A stretch of DNA of 64,000 bases, taken from an uncultured Hymenobacter sp. GTDB lineage: Bacteria > Bacteroidota > Bacteroidia > Cytophagales > Hymenobacteraceae. Below the pieces are notes generated by a model that saw only the letters and a list, made by a program, of their open reading frames with translations, was not told the DNA's origin and did not search any database. Below are positions 26,363 through 34,429 of the stretch, piece after piece; the stretch's first letter is position 1; each line of letters starts with the position of its first letter. Position numbers and translations under genes: made by a program. The stretch spans positions 62,001 through 126,000 of the forward strand of contig CAJYPK010000046.1 in assembly GCA_913776615.1 (NCBI GenBank), read 5' to 3'.

Positions 26363-26722
26363 CTAGCCTACCGGCGGGCCGCGCAGCGCCCTGCGCCGCA
26401 GCCCCGCCGCCGAGCTGGCCGGCGTGGTGGGCACCGCCAGAGGCCGGTAGCTTAGCTGCACGCGGGGCAACGGCATCAGCACCGGGCTGGCTCCCTGAAA
26501 CGGAACGCGGTAAAACTGCTCGGTTTGGCAATGGGCATGCTTGGGCGTGAGCACCGGTTGGCCCGGTCGGGCGTGCGCCGTGCGGCTGGCGTGCCAAGCG
26601 AGCTCTTCGGTGGTGTGCGCGTGGGCGTGCAGGGCCAGCACCCACGCTTCCGGCAGCGGCGTCCGCGTGAGGCAGAGCAGCAGCAAGCAAGCGAAGTAAG
26701 AGCGGAGCGGCAGTCGCAACAC
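26363..26722 (-). CDS. Small exported His/Cys-rich protein, putative zinc binder
   Basis: No named family was recognised. The 119-residue protein has a hydrophobic export segment (YFACLLLLCL). A short region carries His 32, 34, 36, 44, 50, 62 and 64 and Cys65 (LHAHAHTTEE, KHAHCQTEQFY), then a Pro-rich tail. The metal-ligand density suggests periplasmic zinc binding. The start is inferred as GTG 26722. The longer TTG start at 26752 would fall inside the promoter region expected behind the operator at 26767-26783. It lies downstream of zur in the same direction, with its own operator in the 90-base gap. Confidence 0.6.
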   Translation of the reverse strand: MLRLPLRSYFACLLLLCLTRTPLPEAWVLALHAHAHTTEELAWHASRTAHARPGQPVLTPKHAHCQTEQFYRVPFQGASPVLMPLPRVQLSYRPLAVPTTPASSAAGLRRRALRGPPVG

Positions 26723-26766
26723 GGCTTTAAAAAGGGAAGTCTCTAAACGCAAGCTGGTGCTGTTAG

Positions 26767-26783
26767 TTGCACCATTGTTGCAA
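26767..26783. promoter_or_regulatory. Zur-like operator before the His/Cys-rich gene
   Basis: TTGCACC-ATT-GTTGCAA matches the repeated operator (WTGCAAC-N3-GTTGCAW) with one mismatch. It lies between zur and the small His-rich gene. Confidence 0.75.
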
Positions 26784-26812
26784 ATACAATTAAATCCCAG
26801 TCGCCCGTGCGC

Positions 26813-27370
26813 CTAGGGGGCGGCTGGGGCATCCGTGCCCGGCGGTTGGCACTGCCCGCAAATGCCCGACAGCAAATGGTCGCCGCGCAGCACCCGGAAG
26901 GCGGTGGGCGGGGCCACGGCGGGCACGGGCACTTGGTTGAGGCAGTAAATACGCCGGCAGTTTAGGCATTTAAAATGAACGTGGTCGTTGGCCAACGCGG
27001 GTACCGGCGCGTCGGGGCAGGCGGCCGCGTAGCGCACGGTTTCGGAGTGGTCGACAATGCGGTGCACAATGCCTTTTTCCTCAAACACGCGCAGCGTACG
27101 AAACACCGTAACGCGGTCGAGAGCCATTTGCTGCTCGATTTCGGCACCCGACAGGGCGTGGGGCGACCCCAGCAGCACCTCCAGAATATGCTGCCGAATA
27201 ACCGTGCCGCGCACCGCATTCCGGCGCAGGGTCAGCTGGGCGTAGTCGGCAGTAGCTGGGTTGGCTGCGGCCTCTGCGGCCGGGGTGGCGGTGGCACGGC
27301 CAGCCGGCCGCTCGCCTACCAGCGTGGGCAGCAGCGGCCGCCCGGCCAACTCCTTGTCGACGATAGTCAT
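26813..27370 (-). CDS. zur: Fur-family repressor, Zur-like
   Basis: A 185-residue DNA-binding protein. After about 45 residues of low-complexity N-terminus comes the Fur winged helix (HALSGAEIEQQM, RVTVFRTLRVFEEKGIVHRI). The metal and dimerisation domain follows, with DHVHFKCLNCRRIYCL and a second pair in SGICGQC, the four-Cys structural zinc site. Fur, Zur and PerR cannot be separated by sequence alone. The neighbours (COG0523 GTPase, His-rich exported proteins, MerC, PhoD) and a shared operator favour Zur. A copy of the operator lies 68 bases before its start, so it probably represses itself. Confidence 0.85.
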   Translation of the reverse strand: MTIVDKELAGRPLLPTLVGERPAGRATATPAAEAAANPATADYAQLTLRRNAVRGTVIRQHILEVLLGSPHALSGAEIEQQMALDRVTVFRTLRVFEEKGIVHRIVDHSETVRYAAACPDAPVPALANDHVHFKCLNCRRIYCLNQVPVPAVAPPTAFRVLRGDHLLSGICGQCQPPGTDAPAAP

Positions 27371-27437
27371 GCGCTGAAGGTGGTGAAAAACGTAATGATT
27401 TGATACTAAAAAGCCGACTTACCATTGCGCGGCAAAT

Positions 27438-27454
27438 ATGCAACTTTGTTGCTT
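27438..27454. promoter_or_regulatory. Zur-like operator between zur and the phoD-like gene
   Basis: ATGCAAC-TTT-GTTGCTT, one mismatch from the symmetric form. It stands between the divergent zur (start 27370) and phosphatase (start 27523) genes and overlaps CATATTTG on the minus strand, a near match to the -7 element for zur. Either or both genes could be controlled. Confidence 0.8.
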
Positions 27455-27522
27455 AATTTTACCCGGCCTCGCGCTGGCTCCCGCTCGCCACGGGCCGGCC
27501 GGCATTAGCCTTTGTTCTTAGC

Positions 27523-28935
27523 ATGACCTCTCGACTGACCCTGCTGCTCGCCTGCGCCCTGGCGGGCCGCCCCACCGCCGCGCAGCATCGGCCCCTCGCC
27601 GCCCCCACCACCCCGCCCACAGCCGCGCCCGCGCTGGTGGCCGGGCCGCTGCTGGGCTACGCCGAGCACCGCGAGGCCGCCGTGTGGCTCGAAGTAGGCC
27701 CGCAGGTGCGGCAGGTGGCGGTGCGCTACCGCCCCCAGGCCCCGGCGGGCGCGCCCTGGCGCACCGCCTCTTACGGCGGCCGGCTAGGCCAGGAATTCAA
27801 CCCGCTGACTATCGCCCTCACCGGCCTGGAGGCCGACACGCCCTACCAGTACGAGGTGCTGCTCGACGGCCGGCCCGTGGCGCGGCCCTACCCGCTGGTG
27901 TTTCGCACCAAGTGGCTGGCCGAGTACGAGGCCGCGCCGCGCAATTTTAGCTTTCTCTACGGCTCGTGCCTTTACCTCAACGACCCGGCCTACGACCGCC
28001 CCGGCAAGCCCTACGGCCAGGACCCCCGCATCCTGACCACGATGGCCCGCACCCCGGCCGATTTTATGCTCTGGGGCGGCGACAACCTCTACCTGCGCGC
28101 CCCCGACTACTCCAGCGCCTGGGGCATTCGCTACCGCTACCGCTGGCACCGGGCCTTTGGGCTGCTGCAACCGCTGCTGGCTGCCCGCCCCAACTACGCC
28201 ACCTGGGACGACCACGACTACGGCCCCAACGACTCGGACCGTACCTACGAGCTGGCCGGCGTCAGCACCGCGTGCTTTAAAAGCTACTGGCCCGCCAAAG
28301 CCTACGGCGAGCCCGACAACCCCGGCGTGTACCAGAAAGTGAGCTACGGCGACGCGGCCATCTTTATGCTCGACGACCGCACCCACCGCGCCCCCGACGC
28401 CGTGGCCGACTCGGTGGGCGGGCGCCCCAACCCGGCCAAGTCGTTTTACGGCCCGCGTCAGCTGCGCTGGCTCGAAGAAAGCCTGCGCGCCTCGTCGGCC
28501 ACGTTCAAGTTCATCCTCAACGGCGGCGAGGTGCTCAACCCCTATGCCGAGAAGGAGTGCCTGTGCTACTACGTGGCCGAGTACGAGGAGCTGCTGCGCT
28601 ACATTCAGCAAAACCAAATTACGGGCGTCGTCTTTTTGAGCGGCGACCGGCATTTCTCGGAAATCAACCGCGTGCAGCTGCCCGGCTTCTACCCGCTCTA
28701 CGACGTGACCAGCTCGAGCATCACGAGCGGCGTGCCCGACCTCACGGGCCGGGCCGAGCTGCAAAACCCCAACCGCATTCCTGGTACTCTGCTGCTCGAC
28801 AACAACTTCGTGAAGGTCGAAATCGCCGGCCCCGCCGCCGACCGCACGGCCACCTTCCGCGCCCTCGACCGCACCGGCCGCGAGCGCTGGCAGTACGTCA
28901 TTCGGGCTAGCGAGCTGCGCGTGCCTGCCCGTTAG
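27523..28935 (+). CDS. PhoD-like exported phosphatase / phosphodiesterase
   Basis: A 470-residue protein with a signal peptide (LLLACALAGRPTAAQ). An N-terminal Fn3-like PhoD domain (AAVWLEVGPQVRQVAVRY, LEADTPYQYEVLLDGRP) is followed by a metallophosphatase domain. The metal-binding motifs are FLYGSCLYLN, FMLWGGDNLYLRAPD, TWDDHDYGPNDS and FLSGDRHFSEI. Characterised PhoD enzymes use calcium and iron rather than zinc. Expression from a Zur-type promoter would therefore give a zinc-independent way to release phosphate when zinc-dependent phosphatases fail. The exact substrate cannot be read from sequence. Confidence 0.88.
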   Translation: MTSRLTLLLACALAGRPTAAQHRPLAAPTTPPTAAPALVAGPLLGYAEHREAAVWLEVGPQVRQVAVRYRPQAPAGAPWRTASYGGRLGQEFNPLTIALTGLEADTPYQYEVLLDGRPVARPYPLVFRTKWLAEYEAAPRNFSFLYGSCLYLNDPAYDRPGKPYGQDPRILTTMARTPADFMLWGGDNLYLRAPDYSSAWGIRYRYRWHRAFGLLQPLLAARPNYATWDDHDYGPNDSDRTYELAGVSTACFKSYWPAKAYGEPDNPGVYQKVSYGDAAIFMLDDRTHRAPDAVADSVGGRPNPAKSFYGPRQLRWLEESLRASSATFKFILNGGEVLNPYAEKECLCYYVAEYEELLRYIQQNQITGVVFLSGDRHFSEINRVQLPGFYPLYDVTSSSITSGVPDLTGRAELQNPNRIPGTLLLDNNFVKVEIAGPAADRTATFRALDRTGRERWQYVIRASELRVPAR

Positions 28936-28952
28936 CCCGGTCCGCCGCGGGC

Positions 28953-31373
28953 CTATTTCACGCGGTCGGCCTCGTCGGCGCGGCGCTCGCGGGCGGCGCG
29001 CAGCTCGCCGCCCAGGTGGTAGGTCAGGCTCAGGTTCACGCGGCGGGTGTCGCCCCGGTGGTTGTAGCTGGTGTTGGCGCCTTCGTAGATGGAGTAGCCC
29101 CGGTAGCGCACGGTGCGCAGCAGGTCGGTGCCGGTGAGGCGCACGTCGAGCTTCTTGTTCAGGAAGGTGCGCTTCAGCCCCGCATCCAGGGCGAAATAGG
29201 TGCGGAAGATGGTGATGCCGCCCAGCGCCGGCGAGGTGTAGGTGGCGGCCACTTCCAGCTGCAAGTGGGCGGGCAGGGCGAGCGTGTGGGTGGTCGAAAC
29301 ATCGACGCTGGCTTGGTGGGGCCGAAAATCGATACCGTCTTGGCTGAGGTCGGCGCGCACGTAGCGCAGGGCCAGCGTGCTTTGGGCGGTCCAGAATTTT
29401 GTAATGGTAAGCGGGGCCACCAGCGAGGCTTCCAGGTCGTCGCGGTAGTTGAAATTGGCAATGGTGAGGGCCAGCTCGCCGGTTTGCGGGTTCTGGCTGC
29501 CGAAGCTCGAAATGGGGTTGCTGGTGCGTCCCGCGCTGAGGGTCAGCACGTAGTCTTGCTTATAGGTGTAGGTGGCGGCGAGCTGCCAGGCCGTTTCGGG
29601 CTGCAAGAAGGGACTGCCGGTGTAATAGGAATACTTGTCGAAGAAAAACCGCGCCGGGTTCAGGTCGCTGTACTGCGGGCGGTTGAGGCGGCGGCTCAGC
29701 GACACGCTTAGGGCGTGCTGCTCGGCCAGAGGGCGGCTCCAGCTCAGGGTCGGAAACAGGTAGGTGTAGGCGCGGCGGGTGGCGATGCCCGCGCCCAGCA
29801 GCGTGCCTAGCGAGCGGGTGCTTTCGAGGCGCAGCCCGGCCTCCAGGGTGGCGCGGCCCAGCGGGCGGCTGGCCGTGGCGTAGGCGGCCGCAATGTGCTC
29901 GTCGTACACGAAATGGCTGCTCAGGGCGGGCGCGTATTGGTAGGTGCCGCCCCGCAGCGAGTCGTAGCGAAAGTCGTTGTCGGACGTCACGAACGAGTAC
30001 TTGCCGCCCACCGCCAGCTTGGTTTTGCCCAGCGGCCAGGCCAGGTCGGCCTTGGCCGCCCGGATGGTCACCACGCTCGGCTGCCCGAAGCGCAGCTCCT
30101 GGTAGGGCTGGGCGGGCGCGCCGTCGGGGGCGTATACCTGGTTGGCGAGGCTGCCGCGCGAGTCGCTGCGGTAGCGGGCGTAGTCGGCATCGGCCGTGAA
30201 TTGGCGGCCGGCCGTATCCAGCTCGACTTTGTAGTTCAGGTTCAGGCTGTGGTTGAGGCCGGGCTCGCGGGTTTCGTTCTGGTTTTGCACCAGGTAGGTG
30301 CGGCCGCTGGCCTCGTTGCGCACCGTGGTAGGCCCCTGGCCCGAGCGGTTCCACTGGGCGCGGTAGCCGCTGTAGGCCGCCCCCAGGGTCTGGCGGGCGG
30401 GTAGCGTCAGGTCGAGGCCCAGGCGGTAGGTATGGCCCCACTCGGTGGTGGGGTCGAAGGAGGCGCGGTCGTAGCTGGTGCGGGCGGCCCCGGTGCCCAG
30501 CACCCGGTAGCTGGTGCGGTTGAGGTAGGTTTGCTTGTAGTGGTAGCTATAATTACCAAACAAATTGAGGTGCTGCGTTTTATAATTACCCACCGCGGCC
30601 TGCGTAGTTTGCGGGTAGCGGCCGGTGCCCGCGCCGGTGCTCAGGTTGAGGGCGTAGCCAGGGCTGGCGCTTTTCTTGGTCACAATGTTGATGATGCCCG
30701 CGTTGCCGGCCGCGTCGAACTGCGCGCCGGGCGTGGTCAGCACCTCGATGCGGGCCAGGGCCTCGGCGGGCAGGCCGCGCAGGTAGGTGCCCAGCTGCCC
30801 GGCCGCCAGGTAGGTGAGCTTGCCGTCCACCATCACCGTCACGTTGGGGCTGCCCTTGAGTTGCAGGTTGTCGTCCTGGGTTACGCGCACGCCCGGCGTG
30901 CGCTGCAACAGCTCGAAGGCCGAGCTGCCTCCGGCCGCTACCTGCTGGTCGATGTTGTACACCGTTTTGCCGGCGCTGGCTTCCACCGCTTTTTGGCGGC
31001 CCGTCACCACGGCCTCGCGCAGCTGCTGCGGGGTTTCGCGCAGGGCCAGCACCGGCGCCGCCAGCGGGGCGCCGGCCCCACCCGGCAGCTCGAGCGGGGC
31101 GCTTAGGGCCGGCGCGTAGCCTAGGGCGCGGGCGCGCACCACGTAGCGCCCGGCCGGGGCGGCCAGGGCGTAGCGGCCCTGCGCGTCGGTCTGGGTGCCC
31201 GCCACGGCGGCCGAGTCGGGCAGGCGCACGAGCTGCACGGTGGCCCCCGGCAGCCCTTGCCGGGTGGCGGCCTCCGTTACCTGCCCGGCCACGGCGGGGA
31301 CTTGCGCCCGGGCAGGCCGGGCAGCCAGCCCGGCAGCCAGGCCCCCTAAGGCAATGGTAGCTGAGATACGCAT
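28953..31373 (-). CDS. TonB-dependent receptor (outer-membrane beta-barrel family), probably for zinc or a zinc complex
   Basis: An 806-residue outer-membrane protein with a signal peptide (LAARPARAQ), a carboxypeptidase-regulatory-like domain (about 28-105) and a plug (VYNIDQQVAAGGSSAFELLQ, IEVLTTPGAQFDAAGNAGII). A large barrel ends in a charged tail. The plug style fits the OMP_b-brl_3 branch, in which cargo is diverse. It follows merC by 11 bases and shares the operator-controlled promoter at 31827, which points to zinc. ATG 31373 opens the signal peptide; longer upstream reading is GC-rich shadow. Confidence 0.87.
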   Translation of the reverse strand: MRISATIALGGLAAGLAARPARAQVPAVAGQVTEAATRQGLPGATVQLVRLPDSAAVAGTQTDAQGRYALAAPAGRYVVRARALGYAPALSAPLELPGGAGAPLAAPVLALRETPQQLREAVVTGRQKAVEASAGKTVYNIDQQVAAGGSSAFELLQRTPGVRVTQDDNLQLKGSPNVTVMVDGKLTYLAAGQLGTYLRGLPAEALARIEVLTTPGAQFDAAGNAGIINIVTKKSASPGYALNLSTGAGTGRYPQTTQAAVGNYKTQHLNLFGNYSYHYKQTYLNRTSYRVLGTGAARTSYDRASFDPTTEWGHTYRLGLDLTLPARQTLGAAYSGYRAQWNRSGQGPTTVRNEASGRTYLVQNQNETREPGLNHSLNLNYKVELDTAGRQFTADADYARYRSDSRGSLANQVYAPDGAPAQPYQELRFGQPSVVTIRAAKADLAWPLGKTKLAVGGKYSFVTSDNDFRYDSLRGGTYQYAPALSSHFVYDEHIAAAYATASRPLGRATLEAGLRLESTRSLGTLLGAGIATRRAYTYLFPTLSWSRPLAEQHALSVSLSRRLNRPQYSDLNPARFFFDKYSYYTGSPFLQPETAWQLAATYTYKQDYVLTLSAGRTSNPISSFGSQNPQTGELALTIANFNYRDDLEASLVAPLTITKFWTAQSTLALRYVRADLSQDGIDFRPHQASVDVSTTHTLALPAHLQLEVAATYTSPALGGITIFRTYFALDAGLKRTFLNKKLDVRLTGTDLLRTVRYRGYSIYEGANTSYNHRGDTRRVNLSLTYHLGGELRAARERRADEADRVK

Positions 31374-31384
31374 GCTAGGCTGTT

Positions 31385-31780
31385 TTACAAAGCAGGACAA
31401 GTAGCCGGCGCGGCCGCGCCGCGCCGGCAGTGCCGCAGGTTGAGCAGATGCGCGCCCAGCAACCCGAGCGAAGCCCCGTACTGCGCGTATTCGAGCCAGG
31501 GGTAGCGGGCGGCTAGCAGCACGGCAATGGCAAATAGCCCCAGCCCTGCCCACAGCGCGGCCCGCAGGCGCGGGCTACTCAGCCGCCGCGTAGCCAGCAC
31601 CACCAAACCCGCACTTAAACCCAGAAACAACAGGTCGCCGGCCCCTTCGTGCAGCGTGGGCTGGCCACCCCACCAGGCCAGCAGCAGCGGCCCTGCCGCG
31701 CAGTGTACTAGGCACAGGCCCGCGCTTAGGGCACCACCATAGTCGGCCGCCTTGCGCAGCCGAGAGGAAAAAGGAGACAT
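31385..31780 (-). CDS. MerC-domain membrane protein
   Basis: A 131-residue inner-membrane protein with four predicted helices (YGGALSAGLCLVHCAAGPLLLAWW; LLFLGLSAGLVVLA; AALWAGLGLFAIAVLLA; YGASLGLLGAHLLN). The CxxxHC motif (CLVHC) in helix 1 and NLRHC near the end are typical of MerC. MerC proteins were first known for mercury uptake; in Bacteroidota they often stand beside Zur-type genes and TonB receptors, suggesting metal import. ATG 31780 is preferred over an upstream TTG at 31804. It is the first gene of an operon with the TonB receptor. Confidence 0.85.
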   Translation of the reverse strand: MSPFSSRLRKAADYGGALSAGLCLVHCAAGPLLLAWWGGQPTLHEGAGDLLFLGLSAGLVVLATRRLSSPRLRAALWAGLGLFAIAVLLAARYPWLEYAQYGASLGLLGAHLLNLRHCRRGAAAPATCPAL

Positions 31781-31826
31781 AGCTTCACGAAAGATGAACG
31801 ACAAATTAAGGCCGAAAAATCATTTT

Positions 31827-31843
31827 ATGCAACATTGTTGCTT
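31827..31843. promoter_or_regulatory. Zur-like operator before merC-TonB receptor
   Basis: ATGCAAC-ATT-GTTGCTT, one mismatch from symmetric. On the minus strand its GTTGCA half supplies a -33-like TTG, followed 20 bases later by TTAATTTG, a near match to TAnnTTTG, upstream of merC. Confidence 0.8.
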
Positions 31844-32073
31844 TTTTTAATCATCTCTGTTCACCAAGCCCATCCCCACCGCAGCTAGCCAGCCCCAGCG
31901 GAACTTTAGCTGTATGCATGGCAGGAAGCTATGCTTTAAAATTTGTTATTGCCTTTATAATAAGCAAATAATACCAGAAAATATCGCGAGCAATGCTTAA
32001 GCTAACTGACAGTAGCAAGCATAGAAAACCAAAAAGTAACGATTAAAAAATTTGGGGGAAACCCAAAATTTAT
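31844..32073. other. AT-rich intergenic region before the lanthipeptide precursor
   Basis: About 230 bases between the merC operator and the precursor promoter, clearly poorer in GC than its surroundings. An imperfect hairpin, AAATTTGGG with CCCAAAATTT, lies at about 32047-32072 just ahead of the next operator. No gene was seen. The base composition suggests acquired DNA or a regulatory leader. Confidence 0.5.
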
Positions 32074-32114
32074 TTGCATCAAAGTTGCATGTGAAGAAAA
32101 AATGAGTACATTTG
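32074..32114 (+). promoter_or_regulatory. Zur-like operator overlapping the lanthipeptide precursor promoter
   Basis: The operator TTGCATC-AAA-GTTGCAT occupies 32074-32090. Its right half contains a -33-like TTG at 32085-32087, and TACATTTG (32107-32114) is a full -7 match after 19 bases. The 17 bases TTTGCATCAAAGTTGCA recur exactly upstream of the ABC/TonB operon at 40517-40533. A repressor bound here would block the promoter. Confidence 0.85.
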
Positions 32115-32194
32115 GCCTGTTGTTGCAACGACGGGGCCGCGCCGAAAACCCCGAATCGAGTAGGCACTTCATCTTTTCATTTTTCCACGTTACC

Positions 32195-32353
32195 ATGAAA
32201 AAGAATCAGAAAGCCGCCCTCAAGCTCCAGGACCTGAAAGTGGAGAGCTTCATCACGACGCTCGACCCGGCCAAGGCCAAGCGCATCGTGGGAGGCTATG
32301 CCTCGCACCCCACCCACACCACGGCCCAGGACACGCAGCACATCTGCGGCTAA
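32195..32353 (+). CDS. Pinensin-like class I lanthipeptide precursor
   Basis: A 52-residue peptide. The leader (1-34) carries KLQDLKVESFITTL, close to the leader box of pinensin-family lanthipeptides of Bacteroidota, and ends in a double glycine (G33-G34), the cut site for C39 peptidases. The core is 18 residues (35-52): YASHPTHTTAQDTQHICG. It offers Ser37 and Thr 40, 42, 43 and 47 for dehydration and one Cys (51) for a single thioether ring. His 38, 41 and 49 are unusual for a lantibiotic and could bind metal. It is transcribed alone from an operator-controlled promoter and closed by a strong terminator. The convergent genes encode the modifying enzymes. Confidence 0.85.
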   Translation: MKKNQKAALKLQDLKVESFITTLDPAKAKRIVGGYASHPTHTTAQDTQHICG

Positions 32354-32359
32354 GGGCGG

Positions 32360-34429
32360 CTAGCCGCCCGGCCCCCCTGCGGGGCCGAGCTTTGCGGAAG
32401 CCGGCGAGCTGAGCTCGCCGGCTTCTTTTTTGGGGCGGCGGGTAGCCAGCGCCGCCGGTAGTATTACCCCCGCCGCCAGCAGGGCCAGCAGCTGCGCGGC
32501 CACGGCCGCCCGCACGGCGGCTTCGGGCAGGCCCGCGCCGAGCTGCGCGGCCAGTTGCGCACCGGTGGCGGGGCGGCGCAGGCCGTGTAGCAGCGCCGCC
32601 GCTAGCGGGGCCAGGGGCTGCTCGTGCACGACCGGGCCCACCAGGTGCAGCAGCGTAGCGTGATGGCCCGGCCGGGCCGTCAGGTTGCGCCGCCAGCGGG
32701 CGGGGCGTGGGCCGCTCCAGGGCCAGCGCGTAGCGAGCAGGCGCGCTTCGGGGCTGAGGCAGAAGCGGGTTGCTAGCAGGCTGGGCGGGTGCAGGTGGGC
32801 CGGCTCGCGGTGCCAGGCGGCCAGCGCGTGCTGCCGGGCCTCGCGCTGCACGGCGGGCGCGGGCCGGCGCAGCAGCGCGAGCCGGCCCCGCTCCATGGTA
32901 AAGGCATCGGCCACGACAGCCCGGGCGGGAAGGGGCAGGCACCGAATTTGCTGCCTGAGCTGGCGTTGCAGCACGTCTAGCTCGGGGACTTCGGGACTGG
33001 GAAAGGCGGCATCAGCAAACAGCGTGGGCAGGGCCGCCGGGCATAGCACGGCCAGCAGGTGCAGCGTGCGGCGAAAATGCGCGCCCCACACCTGGCGGCG
33101 CAGCGCAGCCACCGGCAGCGGCCCCCACCCCGGCACCTGGCTAGTAGGTGGCGGCAGCCGGGGCAGCAGCACCGAGGCTACCTCGGCGGGCGCCAGCACC
33201 CGCAGCAGCAGGTAGCCGATGCCCGCCCGCCCCGTGAGCAGGCCCGGCCCCCCCGGCCCGCCCCCCCCGGGCGCGGCGTAGTACCCTAGGTGCTGCCGCT
33301 GGGCCAAGGCGGCCAGGGCCACCTGCCGGGCCTGCCCCAGGGCGGCGGGCTCAGCGGAGACCAGCAGCACTTCGGCCAGGCCACCGCGGCCGGCGCACAG
33401 GGTATAGTCGGCGCGGGCCGGGGGGCGGCGGGCCAGGTGCCAGCGCACCCGCCGCAGCCCGGCCGCTGCCTCGGCCGCGTAGGCAAGGCCGAGGGTGGGC
33501 GCGGCCCGCTGCCGCACCAGCGCAAAGCCCGCCGCGCCGTGCGCCCAGCCGGCCAGCTGCCCGCCCCCGAGCAGCAGCCGGGCCGGGGCCCGGGTTAGCG
33601 TGCGCGGGTCGGCGGGGGCCGGGGCCGGGGTGCGCAGGCTGAGCCAGGTGCCCGCCGCCGGGCGGTAGTAGGCCGCCTCGTAGCGCAGGGCCTGGTGGGC
33701 CAGCCAGCGCAGCGCGGGGCTAGGGCCTACCTTATCGCTCAGCTCCAGCAGGGCGTGGGCAATGCCCGACGCCCCGTGCGAGAGACCAGTGGGGCTGTCG
33801 AGGCTGGCCGGGTGGTAGCTCCACTTCAGACCCTGGCGGCCAGGCTGCGCATGCTGCGCCAGGCGGCGGAGCCCGGCCGCCAGCACGGGCCGCCAGCCGC
33901 GCGCGCCGGTGAGGCGGTAGAGGTAAGCCACCACCAGGAGGTTGCCGGCCTCGCCGCCCAGCAGGTCGGGGCTACCGTTGCCGCGCCGCAGCTGGGGCCG
34001 GATGGCCCGGGCCACGGCCGCGGCCCAGCGCCGATGCCGGGCCTGGCCGGTCAGCTCAAACAGCTTCAGGCACAAGTACACCAGCCCCGTGCGGCCCGAG
34101 AAGAAGCTGACATTGGCTGGGGGCGTGCGCCGGGCGTAGGCCACCAGCCAGCCCGCGGCGGCCTCGGCAGTAGCCCGGTGCGCGGCCAGGCCCGAGTAGC
34201 CGGCCAGCGCCACAAAAAACAGCGCAATGCCGGTGCCACCCGCAAATAGCGACTCGTCGACGAGGGGGCCGCTGGCCGGGTCAGCGCCGGGCGTGGTGAA
34301 GGCAGCGGGCCAGTACAGGCCGTGGGGGTCGGCGTGGGCGGCGGCCAGCAGCTCATCGGCCAGGCGCAGCAGCTCGGCGCGCAGGGCGGCATCTTCGCCG
34401 GCGGCGGCAGGGGGCGGGCTAGCAGGCAT
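32360..34429 (-). CDS. lanC: LanC-like lanthipeptide cyclase with a C-terminal extension
   Basis: A 689-residue protein; ordinary LanC proteins are about 400-450. Residues 1 to about 430 follow the LanC barrel: FAGGTGIALFFVAL, FFSGRTGLVYL, LLGGEAGNLLV, GLSHGASGIAHALLEL, AGWAHGAAGFAL, TLCAGRGGLAEVLL, LLTGRAGIGYLLL. The zinc ligands of NisC-type cyclases (WCxG and CHG) appear here as WAHG and CAG, so only one is retained with certainty. The C-terminal 250 residues are not LanC; the end looks like a PqqD/winged-helix module (LLHLVGPVVHEQPLAPLAAA onward). The start overlaps the upstream gene by 11 bases. It should form the thioether bridge, but the altered metal site makes activity uncertain. Confidence 0.82.
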   Translation of the reverse strand: MPASPPPAAAGEDAALRAELLRLADELLAAAHADPHGLYWPAAFTTPGADPASGPLVDESLFAGGTGIALFFVALAGYSGLAAHRATAEAAAGWLVAYARRTPPANVSFFSGRTGLVYLCLKLFELTGQARHRRWAAAVARAIRPQLRRGNGSPDLLGGEAGNLLVVAYLYRLTGARGWRPVLAAGLRRLAQHAQPGRQGLKWSYHPASLDSPTGLSHGASGIAHALLELSDKVGPSPALRWLAHQALRYEAAYYRPAAGTWLSLRTPAPAPADPRTLTRAPARLLLGGGQLAGWAHGAAGFALVRQRAAPTLGLAYAAEAAAGLRRVRWHLARRPPARADYTLCAGRGGLAEVLLVSAEPAALGQARQVALAALAQRQHLGYYAAPGGGGPGGPGLLTGRAGIGYLLLRVLAPAEVASVLLPRLPPPTSQVPGWGPLPVAALRRQVWGAHFRRTLHLLAVLCPAALPTLFADAAFPSPEVPELDVLQRQLRQQIRCLPLPARAVVADAFTMERGRLALLRRPAPAVQREARQHALAAWHREPAHLHPPSLLATRFCLSPEARLLATRWPWSGPRPARWRRNLTARPGHHATLLHLVGPVVHEQPLAPLAAALLHGLRRPATGAQLAAQLGAGLPEAAVRAAVAAQLLALLAAGVILPAALATRRPKKEAGELSSPASAKLGPAGGPGG
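32397..32431 (+). terminator. Intrinsic terminator of the precursor gene
   Basis: A 13-base-pair perfect stem (GAAGCCGGCGAGC with GCTCGCCGGCTTC) with loop TGA is followed by a run of seven T. It ends the precursor transcript 44 bases past the stop codon. It lies inside the 3' coding part of the convergent lanC gene. Confidence 0.85.

Noticed and set aside
31781..31804. TTG start for merC giving 139 residues
   Set aside because: The extra eight residues add nothing to the MerC fold; ATG 31780 gives the usual N-terminus.
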